DNA from: Caballeronia sp. SL2Y3
Lineage (GTDB): Bacteria; Pseudomonadota; Gammaproteobacteria; Burkholderiales; Burkholderiaceae
Assembly: GCF_022879575.1 (NCBI RefSeq)
Contig: NZ_CP084263.1
Span: 372,001-436,000, forward strand
Reading direction: 5' to 3'
DNA length: 64,000 nucleotides
Numbering within the stretch: position 1 is the first letter of the stretch; each line of letters starts with the position of its first letter. The notes under the pieces were generated by a model. That model searched no databases. It was not told where the DNA came from and worked only from the letters and a program-made list of their open reading frames with translations. The position numbers and the translations under genes are program-made. Shown here piece after piece: positions 35,604 to 43,639 of the stretch.

Positions 35604-36428
35604 TCAGGGATTCCAAGGGCTAAAAGGAACAACGCCGTCGCCACCGTCTCTGACGCCGTCATTCCAATTGTGAGCATGCGGGCGGAGACCGCTGTGCACA
35701 TGGTCGAAATCGAGGTCGATCACTGGCGCACCTGTGTCTCCGTATAAGCGCATCTGACCGCTGCCGGGATTCGTGTACCACGCCCATGCGTCGCCCGTGT
35801 TTGGCGTTTTTGTTTCCTGCGATGCGATGTCGAAGGCATCGGTATAGGCCGAATCCGGCTGATACTCGAAAGGCGCTGCCTGCGCGAGAGAATCGTCATC
35901 GACATTCCGTAGACTCTGGAACATTGAACCGCCTCTCGTCCCGATGGCGGTCGCTATTCTGCCATCGGGAAGCACATCCCCGGGCCTGGCAAGCCACGCG
36001 GCCATGCAGTCGTCAGCGAAGAGCCTTATGGGTGCAGGGCGGTCGAAAGAGCCGGCGCTCGATATGCGCGGCGCGCCCCTGAAAAGTTGCGATGGCGTGT
36101 AAGTCACCGAGCGCGGCTTCGGCATATCGATGCCGTGACTACCACAGGCGCCGCTGCTGCGCCGTAGGTCGGGTATCGTCACGATCTCGCCTGTCTCAAT
36201 GGCGCGCTGGATTTTCCAGCGTGCGTTGGCAGTGTCGGTCTCCTCGATGCCCAGTAGCGCCTTCAGCTTCGCCATGATCGCCTGATCGTGCATCCAATGA
36301 GAAGCGTCAGCCAGAAACCTGCGCCTGCTCTCGGCCGCGCGCTGTTTCTCGTCTGTGCTGACGAAACACCTGTCGCGCCTGAGGTACAACGTGAGCGACC
36401 ACTTGTCGGCTCTGATTCCGCTTGGCAA
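35604..36428 (-). CDS. Candidate polymorphic toxin (C-terminal His-rich nuclease-like domain)
   Basis: 274 residues from a TTG at 36428 (the open frame reaches 36447; no ATG near). The C-terminus has YGDTGAPVIDLDFDHVHSGL followed by RPHAHNWNDGV: a D-x-D-x-x-H...P-H-x-H-x-W pattern that resembles toxin tips of Rhs/CDI/T6SS polymorphic toxins (HxHxW-type). The N-terminal ~100 residues (LRRDRCFVSTDEKQRAAESR ...) carry no recognised delivery domain such as PAAR or Rhs repeats. It is followed by a coupled candidate immunity gene. The lower GC than neighbours supports acquisition. Confidence 0.6.
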   Translation of the reverse strand: MPSGIRADKWSLTLYLRRDRCFVSTDEKQRAAESRRRFLADASHWMHDQAIMAKLKALLGIEETDTANARWKIQRAIETGEIVTIPDLRRSSGACGSHGIDMPKPRSVTYTPSQLFRGAPRISSAGSFDRPAPIRLFADDCMAAWLARPGDVLPDGRIATAIGTRGGSMFQSLRNVDDDSLAQAAPFEYQPDSAYTDAFDIASQETKTPNTGDAWAWYTNPGSGQMRLYGDTGAPVIDLDFDHVHSGLRPHAHNWNDGVRDGGDGVVPFSPWNP

Positions 36429-36541
36429 TTGTGCGTCCTCTCCGATTCAATCAGAGAGAGTTACCACGCCGCAGCAAGCGGACGGTAGTGCGTTATTCCG
36501 AAAGTTATAGCAGTGGCGGCACGATCGCGTACCGTGCCCGC

Positions 36542-37732
36542 TCAAACCACCTCCTCCCCACACCGCGCCTCGCCCCACTGCGGGAGGCGTCCCACTTCCA
36601 CCCGATTCCCGCCGCCCGCCTTCGCCGCATACAAGGCCCGGTCCGCCGCGCCGAGCACATCGGCGAGCGCGCTCGCGGGCGTGCCGGATCGCGCGAGGCC
36701 GATGCTCACCGTCGCCCGCAACTCGGCGCCGTTTGCACCGCGAGAGGTCGTCGCGGCGAAGCGTCTGACGACGTCCTCCGCGAGCTCTTTCGCGCGATCG
36801 CCATGCGGCCCGGCGAGCACCGCCGCGAACTCTTCGCCGCCGATGCGCGCGAGAACCGCATCCGGTCCCAGCACCTTTCGCGCGATGAGCGCGAACGTCT
36901 TCAGCACTTCGTCGCCGGCCTGATGGCCGTAGCGGTCATTGATGGTCTTGAAGTGGTCGAGGTCGATGGCGAGCACCGATACGTCGCGCCCGGCGGCCAC
37001 GCGCCCGCCTTCTTCGAAAAACGAGCGGCGATTGCCGAGTCCGGTCAGATAGTCGGTCTGCGATTGACGCAAAAGCTGCGCGTGAGCTTCGTCGCGGACG
37101 AGCCGCAGCAGCGTCATCGGCAAGAGGACGGAATAGAGGATGCCCTCGTACATCGTGATCTTGGCGATCAGCATCAAAAGCGGCGTGCCGAGCGCCGCCA
37201 TCCATGGAAGAACGCACGCGCGCGCGGCATAGAGAAGCGCATGCGCGCCGCAGACAATCACCGCGATGCGCCGCGCCTGTCCCCAGTGCATGCGGTCGCT
37301 CTGCAGGAGTTCGCGCGAGGTCATCGCGGCCGCGGCGGCGATGGGAAGCGCGCTCGCATAGCTCCACACGGTCTCCTGCCAGCGCACGCCGCCGATCGCC
37401 CAGGCGAGCGCCCACGCAAGCGCCTGCACGGCAAAGAGGCCGATGGAGAACGCGCGATAACGCCGCCCGTTCAACGCCGCGACGCCGTGCAGGAGCAACA
37501 GATACCCCGCCTCGATGACGAGGTTGCTCAACGCCGAGCCGAACACGCCCGGCACCGCGTGGCGGAACGACGCCGCCGCGCAGCCGATGGCGAGCGTGCC
37601 GTATCCCGCCGCGAGGATTTTGAGTTCCCTGCTGCGCCCGGGGTTCGTGCGATGCTCCCAGAACGTCATCCCGCAACTGACGAGAAGCGTTCCGACGACT
37701 AGGACGTAGAAGGTGATGAGGTCGACACGCAT
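36542..37732 (-). CDS. Membrane-bound GGDEF protein (diguanylate cyclase)
   Basis: 396 residues. Six to seven hydrophobic segments occupy ~1-215 (LITFYVLVVGTLLVSCGMTF; ALAWALAWAIGGVRW). A GGDEF domain fills ~220-380, with LTGLGNRRSFF, IDLDHFKTINDRYGHQAGDE and active-site RIGGEEF (the GGEEF form is active). The I-site RxxD is not present at the usual place (PDAV). Start MRVDLITF at 37732 chosen because upstream residues lack membrane character. Ends before the toxin locus. Confidence 0.88.
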   Translation of the reverse strand: MRVDLITFYVLVVGTLLVSCGMTFWEHRTNPGRSRELKILAAGYGTLAIGCAAASFRHAVPGVFGSALSNLVIEAGYLLLLHGVAALNGRRYRAFSIGLFAVQALAWALAWAIGGVRWQETVWSYASALPIAAAAAMTSRELLQSDRMHWGQARRIAVIVCGAHALLYAARACVLPWMAALGTPLLMLIAKITMYEGILYSVLLPMTLLRLVRDEAHAQLLRQSQTDYLTGLGNRRSFFEEGGRVAAGRDVSVLAIDLDHFKTINDRYGHQAGDEVLKTFALIARKVLGPDAVLARIGGEEFAAVLAGPHGDRAKELAEDVVRRFAATTSRGANGAELRATVSIGLARSGTPASALADVLGAADRALYAAKAGGGNRVEVGRLPQWGEARCGEEVV

Positions 37733-37884
37733 GCGCTCGCTTGCCTGATATCTGCCGGAAATGACGATTCCATACGACGGAGTTAACGGCTCGACGCAGC
37801 GAATGCTGAAGGGTGCGTCGAACCGCGATGCGCCGCCCGGCGGTACCATGTCCGTTTCGCCGCCCGGCTGTGCACGCCTGTCAC

Positions 37885-38802
37885 ATGGAACTGAAGCAGA
37901 TCCAGTACTTCATCGCGCTATTCGAGGAAGGCACCGTCACGCGGGCGGCCAAGCGCCTCAATATCGCGCAGCCTGCGTTGAGCATGCAGATCGCGAAGCT
38001 CGAAACCGAGCTGCGGCAGACGCTCTTTGAACGCGGGCCGCACGGCATGGCGCCGACCGAAGCCGCGCGCCTCATGTACCGGCTATATACGCCGATCATG
38101 CGCGATATCGGCCATGCGCGCGAGCAGTTGAGCCGGCGCGATGTCATCGTGACAGGGCGCGTGTCGCTCGGCATGGTGTCGTCGGAGGCGCAGAGCGTCT
38201 TGCCCGAATCGCTCGCGCGCTTCGACGCCCTCTTTCCGCAAGTGGAAGTGTCGGTGGCGGACGGCTTCAGCGCGCAACTCATCGACGCCGTGGAATCGGG
38301 CCGGCTCGATGCCGCGATCATCAACAAGCCGCGCGGCCGACTCGCGCTCGACGTCGAGCCGCTACTCGTGGAAGAGATGGTGCTCGTGACGAGCGCCGCG
38401 CACGGGCCGGATCTGCCGGAGACGATCGACCTCGTCGCGCAGTCCGATATCGAACTCGTGCTGCCCACGCGGCGCAACGGCCTGCGCGGCGCACTCGACG
38501 CCGCGCTCATGGCCGCCGATATCGTCATCAAGCCGAAGTTCGAAATCGACCTTCTCAGCACGATCGTGCAGTTCGTCGAGCAGAGCAGCGTCGCGACGAT
38601 TCTGCCGCGCGTCGTCGTGCAGTCGAAAGTGGACGAAGGGCGGCTGCGCGTGCGCACCATCGACAAGCCGCCCATCGTGCGTCACATCATTCAGGTCACG
38701 CATCCGAAGCGGCCCATCGGGCCGGCGGCGCAGGCGCTTATCGCCATCATCACCGAGGAGATCCGGCGCGTGACCACGGGCGCGCCGGCTCCTTCTGCAT
38801 GA
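37885..38802 (+). CDS. LysR regulator at the right-hand end of the furan cluster
   Basis: 305 residues, starting MELKQIQYFIALFEEGTVTR. HTH at ~16-55, effector domain from ~90. It is strongly similar throughout to the LysR at 51982 (same N-terminal 40 residues apart from a few conservative changes, same C-terminal HPKRPIG.AAQALIAII-type motif). In Cupriavidus basilensis hmf clusters two LysR genes (hmfR1/R2) occur; this is a candidate counterpart. It is convergent with the hydroxylase gene, 6 bp apart. Confidence 0.87.
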   Translation: MELKQIQYFIALFEEGTVTRAAKRLNIAQPALSMQIAKLETELRQTLFERGPHGMAPTEAARLMYRLYTPIMRDIGHAREQLSRRDVIVTGRVSLGMVSSEAQSVLPESLARFDALFPQVEVSVADGFSAQLIDAVESGRLDAAIINKPRGRLALDVEPLLVEEMVLVTSAAHGPDLPETIDLVAQSDIELVLPTRRNGLRGALDAALMAADIVIKPKFEIDLLSTIVQFVEQSSVATILPRVVVQSKVDEGRLRVRTIDKPPIVRHIIQVTHPKRPIGPAAQALIAIITEEIRRVTTGAPAPSA

Positions 38803-38808
38803 TGCGAA

Positions 38809-39507
38809 TCAGCCGCGGCGCGCAGTCGTTGGCACCGTGCGCGGCGCATCGCTGCGCGTTCCGAACAGCGTGTCGCAGATCGGGAAGGTGAGATTGAAGT
38901 TCTGCGTCGCCATCTGCTCGGGATCGTGATGCGTCACATGCAGGCGGCGCACCGTGTTGACGAACGGCAGGCGGTCGAGAAACGGACTGTCCGTGACGTG
39001 CGAAAGCGTGTGCAGCCCTTCGTACATCAGGTAGTACGCGGCCATCGTCAGGAGTGCGATGTATCCTGCATTGCGCGTGAACACGAAGCCGATCAGCAAC
39101 GCGAGCGGCGCGGCCGCGAGCACGAACGCGACCGGCGCGAACGGCGGAAACAGCAGCGCGCGCCAGTGCTTGTGGCCCTTGTACTCCAGCGTCACATGCG
39201 TGAAGAAGCGATGATGCACCGCGCAGTGCCGCTTGTAGACCATGCTGAAATACTTCGTCGGCCGATGCAGCACATAGCGGTGCGCGGCCCATTCCGCCCA
39301 GTTGCCGAAGAGAAAGAGCGGCACGACCGCGAGCCATTCCGCGAACGTGGGCGTGTGAAGCTGCATGGCGCAATACACGATCACCGCCGTCGTGAAGACG
39401 AGCGTAAAGCCCAGATGCATCTCTCCGCGATACCACTTCGGCGTCGCTTCCACGTATTCGTCGCGAAACTTGTACGAGCGCGCGCGAACGTCCTCGTCAT
39501 ATTTCAT
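38809..39507 (-). CDS. Sterol desaturase/fatty acid hydroxylase family membrane protein
   Basis: 232-residue membrane protein of the fatty-acid-hydroxylase superfamily. The di-iron ligand boxes are HRYVLH (about residue 77), HHRFFTH (about 97) and HVTHHDPEQ (about 190), separated by hydrophobic spans (LGFTLVFTTAVIVYCAMQL). It would catalyse O2-dependent hydroxylation or desaturation at the inner membrane. It is the last gene of the hmf-type transcription unit, 69 nt after the MFS gene. This gene is not part of the classical hmf set, so the link to furan oxidation is positional only. Confidence 0.82.
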   Translation of the reverse strand: MKYDEDVRARSYKFRDEYVEATPKWYRGEMHLGFTLVFTTAVIVYCAMQLHTPTFAEWLAVVPLFLFGNWAEWAAHRYVLHRPTKYFSMVYKRHCAVHHRFFTHVTLEYKGHKHWRALLFPPFAPVAFVLAAAPLALLIGFVFTRNAGYIALLTMAAYYLMYEGLHTLSHVTDSPFLDRLPFVNTVRRLHVTHHDPEQMATQNFNLTFPICDTLFGTRSDAPRTVPTTARRG

Positions 39508-39576
39508 GATGAGCGTCTCCGGTTTCTTGTGTTAGAGGATGCGGGCGCGTGCGTCGCGCGCCCGCAAGGACATGCT

Positions 39577-40953
39577 TCAGGACGGATTACGCGCCGCGCT
39601 GTTGTCCAGCTTGCCGAGCGTCTCCGGCACGACGAACGCGCCGACGAGGAAGATGATGCTGATCGCGCCGACGAAGATCGCGAGCGTCGACGGCAACTGG
39701 CTCGCGTCCTTCGCGACGAGCGAAACGAAGGTCGGCATCATCCCGCCGATGGCGAAGCCGATGTTCCACGAAAGGCCCGTTCCGGTCGCGCGGATTGCGG
39801 TCGGGAAGCGTTCGTTCAGGAAGATCAGAATCGGCGCATAGCCTGCGCTGCCGAGTGCGGAAAGCAGCACCGCGTAGACGCCGATCATCGTGATGCTCTG
39901 CGCCGTCGGCAACAACAGGAAAAGCCCCGGCAGCGCGACCAGCCGAATGAGGCCGATCCACACGAACGCGCTCTTGCGCCCGATGAACGTCGAGAGATGC
40001 CCCGCCGCGATCGATGCGATCACTACCGCGACGCTGCAGATCATCAGAATCGCGGCGGCCGCGCCGTTCGGCGCATGGCTCACGACCTTGAGGAACGTCG
40101 GCAGATAGCCCGAGGTGAGGTAATAGCCGCTGCCGCCGCCGATGGTGAGCAGCAGGTTCACGAACAGCACTCCGCGATACTCGCGCGAAAACAGCGTGCG
40201 AATGGGCGAGCGCACGACTTCGACGGGTCCCGTCTTGACTTGCGCCGCCGCCTTGGCCGCTTTCTCCGCCGCGAGCTTCTTCCAGAGCGGCGATTCTTCG
40301 AGGCTGTTGAACACGAAGAGCCCGAGCACCGAACTCACGATGCCGGTGAAGAACATGCAGCGCCAGCCCCACGCATCGAAGAGTTCGCCCGGAAAGATGG
40401 ACGACATCGCCAGATACGTGAGCGAGGCGAGCAACGCCCCGAGGCCCGCGCCGCCGCCGCCGATCAGCCCCGACACCGCGCCGCGATACTTCGGCGCGAC
40501 CGATTCGGTGCCGATGGTATGCGTCGATGCCACCACGCCGCCGACGAACACGCCCTGCACGAGACGCAGCAGCAGGAACAGGATCGGCGCGACGAGGCCC
40601 GCCTGCGCGACGGTCGGCAGCACGCCGAACGCCGCCGTCGAGATGCCGACGCCGACCACCGCGAAGATCATCGCGCCCTTGCGGCCGTGACGGTCCGCGT
40701 ACGAGCCGAAGAGCGCCGAGCCGAGCGGACGCATGAGCAGCGTCACCGCGAACGACGCATAGACTGCCGCGAGCGACAGCATCGCGTGTTCGGAGGGGAA
40801 GAAGAGACGCCCGACCACCGGCGCGACGTACAACAACACGAAGAGGTCGAACAGATCGAGCGCCCAGCCCATGCACGAGGCCACCACCGCGCCCATGATC
40901 TGCCGCTGATTCACCGGAAGCGCGGCGGCCCCGTCTTGTGCAGCTACGGACAT
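39577..40953 (-). CDS. MFS transporter of the furan cluster
   Basis: 458-residue, 12-TM major facilitator, metabolite:H+ symporter type. Signatures: MGWALDLFDLFVLLYVAPVV in TM1, loop 2-3 motif GSYADRHGRKGAM, and RLVQGVFVGGVVASTHT. The start MSVAAQDGAA at 40953 is preceded by GGAGATAC. HmfT-type MFS transporters accompany hmf genes and this one lies 110 nt after hmfH in the same direction, so it probably imports furanic or aromatic acids (inference). Confidence 0.87.
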   Translation of the reverse strand: MSVAAQDGAAALPVNQRQIMGAVVASCMGWALDLFDLFVLLYVAPVVGRLFFPSEHAMLSLAAVYASFAVTLLMRPLGSALFGSYADRHGRKGAMIFAVVGVGISTAAFGVLPTVAQAGLVAPILFLLLRLVQGVFVGGVVASTHTIGTESVAPKYRGAVSGLIGGGGAGLGALLASLTYLAMSSIFPGELFDAWGWRCMFFTGIVSSVLGLFVFNSLEESPLWKKLAAEKAAKAAAQVKTGPVEVVRSPIRTLFSREYRGVLFVNLLLTIGGGSGYYLTSGYLPTFLKVVSHAPNGAAAAILMICSVAVVIASIAAGHLSTFIGRKSAFVWIGLIRLVALPGLFLLLPTAQSITMIGVYAVLLSALGSAGYAPILIFLNERFPTAIRATGTGLSWNIGFAIGGMMPTFVSLVAKDASQLPSTLAIFVGAISIIFLVGAFVVPETLGKLDNSAARNPS

Positions 40954-41063
40954 GTGTATCTCCTGGTTTGTCACTGGGCGGTCTTTCGATCGCCCCGGTT
41001 TCGCAGGCACGTTTCTTATTGCGTGCTCTTGTCGAGGTTAAAAAAATCGTTATTGAATAATCG

Positions 41064-42803
41064 TTAGTGGGCGGCGGCGAGCGGCGGCGAACCCGAGACG
41101 TCGAGTTCCGCGCGTTCGCGCCGCGCCGCGACCATCGCGTCGGCGATCTTCTCGGCGATCATGATGGTCGGTATGTTCGTATTGGCCGATGGCAGCTTCG
41201 GCATCAGCGATGCATCCACCACGCGCAAGCCTCGCGCGCCATGCACGCGCCCTTGGCCGTCCGTGACGGCATCGCGGTCGTTTGCGCCGCCCATGCGGCA
41301 GGTGCCGCTCGCGTGCCACACGCCGAACACGTTCGCGCGAATGAAGTCCGCGAGCGCGCGGTCGTCGGCGAGCAGCGCGTTCATCTTCAGGCCGCGCGTG
41401 AAGAAGCGTTCGATCAGCATCCGGCGCACGGGCGCAGGCGTGTCCAGCAGAATCCCGAGCGCGGACGTGAGAAGCGCGTTGCCCTCGCCGACCTGGCTCA
41501 ACGCCTTCACGCGCGGCGAGAACGCCGCCGGAAAGAAGTCGCGTCCATCACGGCTCAGACCCGACGCTTCGACGATGCGCGCCAGCATCCGCACGCCGAC
41601 AGCGAGCCGCTCTACATCGCGTTCGTCGTCGAGCAGATTGAGATCGACGCGCGGCGCGGCGGCGGCATCGGCGGAAAGGAGCTGCACGCGGCCACGCGAA
41701 TACGGCCGGTTGCACCACAGAAAGAACAGCCCGAGCCGGTTGCCGAGCGCATGCCATGCGGCGCGTGTCGCGCTCGACAGATACAGGTCCGACTCGTCGC
41801 AGCCCGCGACGCCCGAACTCAGGCGCGCAGCCATCATGCTGGCGCGGCGTCGCGTAAGCGGCATGCGAAAGCGCGGCTCCAGGAAATGACAGAACGTGAG
41901 CGACGGATGATCCTGCAGATTGCGTCCGACGCCCGGCAGGTTCACCGCGCACGTAATGCCGAGCGCCGCGAGTTCGCGCGCATCGCCGATGCCGGCGCGC
42001 ATCAGAAGCGCAGGCGATTGCAGCGCGCCCGCGCTCAGAATCACTTCGCCCGCATCGAAGCGCAGGCGCTCGCCGTCTTCGTCCACCGCGATCACGCCGC
42101 GCGCGGTCGCGCCTTGCATCACGATCCGCTCGACGCGCAGCTTCGAATACACCCTGAGATTGGGGCGCTTGCGCGTCGCGTCGTCCAGATAGGCGATGGC
42201 CGTGGACACGCGCTTGTCGTCCTCGTTCGAAAACGCGCCGGGAAAGAAGCCGTCGCCGAACTCGCCGTTTTGATCCTTCAGTTCCGCGACGCCCTGCGCG
42301 CGCAAGCCCTTGCCGAACGCATGACAGAACGCGGGCCAGTCCTTCGGCATGATGCGGCGGATCGGCACGGGGCCGTCGCCGCCGTGCAGTTCGCCGCCGG
42401 GAAAGTCGAGGTCGCGCTCCAGCTTGCGGAAGTACGGCAGCACGTCGCGCCACGCCCAGCCATCGGCGCCTGTCGCGGCCCAGTCGTCGTAATCGCGCGG
42501 CAAGCCGCGATTAGCCGACTGCACGTTGATGCTCGACCCGCCGCCCATCACGCGGCCCTGCTCGTACACGCGCGGCGCGGCCTGCTTCGTGGCCTGCGCC
42601 TTCAGGTCCGGCCAGATGTACGTGTCGCCGCAAAACACCGGCATCGGATAGCTGTCGAGAATGGCCTCGGGCACCGCGCCCGGCGGCGTGTCCGCGCCCG
42701 CCTCGATCAACGCGACGCGCAGCGACGGCAACGCCGACAGCCGATGCGCAAGCACGCATCCCGCCGAACCGCCGCCTACGATCACGTAATCGAAGCGTCT
42801 CAT
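41064..42803 (-). CDS. hmfH: GMC oxidoreductase, HmfH-like HMF/furfuryl alcohol oxidase
   Basis: 579-residue FAD enzyme of the glucose-methanol-choline family. N-terminal dinucleotide motif FDYVIVGGGSAGCVLAHRLS, second GMC signature GEVILSAGALQSPALLM, and active-site His/Asn in GVWHASGTCRM (about residue 510) and LPSANTNIPT. HmfH oxidises 5-hydroxymethylfurfural and its alcohol/aldehyde intermediates to FDCA. Length agrees with HmfH of Cupriavidus basilensis (~570). Identity as HmfH rests mainly on cluster context; choline-dehydrogenase-like alternatives exist. Confidence 0.82.
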   Translation of the reverse strand: MRRFDYVIVGGGSAGCVLAHRLSALPSLRVALIEAGADTPPGAVPEAILDSYPMPVFCGDTYIWPDLKAQATKQAAPRVYEQGRVMGGGSSINVQSANRGLPRDYDDWAATGADGWAWRDVLPYFRKLERDLDFPGGELHGGDGPVPIRRIMPKDWPAFCHAFGKGLRAQGVAELKDQNGEFGDGFFPGAFSNEDDKRVSTAIAYLDDATRKRPNLRVYSKLRVERIVMQGATARGVIAVDEDGERLRFDAGEVILSAGALQSPALLMRAGIGDARELAALGITCAVNLPGVGRNLQDHPSLTFCHFLEPRFRMPLTRRRASMMAARLSSGVAGCDESDLYLSSATRAAWHALGNRLGLFFLWCNRPYSRGRVQLLSADAAAAPRVDLNLLDDERDVERLAVGVRMLARIVEASGLSRDGRDFFPAAFSPRVKALSQVGEGNALLTSALGILLDTPAPVRRMLIERFFTRGLKMNALLADDRALADFIRANVFGVWHASGTCRMGGANDRDAVTDGQGRVHGARGLRVVDASLMPKLPSANTNIPTIMIAEKIADAMVAARRERAELDVSGSPPLAAAH

Positions 42804-42826
42804 GTCGTCTTCCTTTGTCTGCGTTG

Positions 42827-43633
42827 TCAGAAGCCGCGGAACACCGGCTTGCGCTTGCCGTGGAACGCCTCGACGCCTTCGCGGAAGTCGTCCGACGAGC
42901 GCAGGCGGCTATAGCAATGCCCTTCCAGTTCGATCGCGATGGAAAGCGGCGCGTCTTCCGAATCGTTCAGGAGCTTCTTCGCGGTGCGCTGCGCGAGCGG
43001 CGAGAACGCGCGCAGTTCGTCGACGAGCGCGTCCGTCGCGGCCTCGAGTTCGGCATCCGGCACGCAGTCCACCGCGATGCCCCACTCGTACGCCTGCTTG
43101 CCGGGGATGCGGCGCGAGCGCATCACGATGTCCTTGGTCCGGCCGATGCCGACCATCGCCTGCAAGCGCGCCGAGCCGCCGGAGCCGGGAATCTGGCCGA
43201 GCTTCTGTTCGGGCAGCGCGTAGAACGTGGTGTCGGTGACGATGCGGAAGTCGCACGCGAGCGACAACTCGAAGCCCACGCCGAAGCAGAATCCGCGATT
43301 GGCCGCGATCACCGGCTTCGAGCAGCGCGCGGGCGCCGCGATGTTCCAGGCGAGCTTCGACACGTGTTCCGGCGATGCTTCGAGAAAGCCCTTGATGTCG
43401 CCGCCGCTCGAAAAGTGCTCGCCGTTCGCGCGCACGACGATCACGCGCACGCGCTCATCGTCGTCCAGTGCTTCGAATGCGGCGCGCAACTGATCGCGCG
43501 CGTGCATCGAAATGACGTTGAAGGGCGGCCGGTGCAGGATGATGTCGGCGCGTTCGCGTTCGGCGTCGATCTCGACCGAGAAGCCGTCGAGGTCTTGCAG
43601 CAGCGTCTGGCCGCGGTGGTTCAGGTCGGTCAT
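42827..43633 (-). CDS. hmfE: Enoyl-CoA hydratase family, HmfE-like 2-oxoglutaroyl-CoA hydrolase
   Basis: 268-residue crotonase-fold protein. The CoA/oxyanion elements are HRPPFNVISMHARDQL and ANGEHFSSGGDIKGF (about residues 66-80), then FCFGVGFELSLACDFRI and the second motif KLGQIPGSGGSARLQ. In the hmf pathway HmfE hydrolyses the CoA thioester after 5-hydroxyfuroyl-CoA tautomerises, releasing 2-oxoglutarate. Gene is 6 nt after hmfD and before hmfH, matching known gene content. Confidence 0.83.
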   Translation of the reverse strand: MTDLNHRGQTLLQDLDGFSVEIDAERERADIILHRPPFNVISMHARDQLRAAFEALDDDERVRVIVVRANGEHFSSGGDIKGFLEASPEHVSKLAWNIAAPARCSKPVIAANRGFCFGVGFELSLACDFRIVTDTTFYALPEQKLGQIPGSGGSARLQAMVGIGRTKDIVMRSRRIPGKQAYEWGIAVDCVPDAELEAATDALVDELRAFSPLAQRTAKKLLNDSEDAPLSIAIELEGHCYSRLRSSDDFREGVEAFHGKRKPVFRGF

Positions 43634-43639
43634 GTCGGG

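Noticed and set aside
41045..41066. Direct repeat aatcgtta (14-bp spacing) between hmfH and the MFS gene
   Set aside because: The second copy overlaps the hmfH stop codon; probably chance AT-rich sequence.
38926..41067. Long plus-strand open frame over the MFS/hydroxylase region
   Set aside because: Arg/Glu/His-rich translation with no motif, opposite two well-supported membrane-protein genes.
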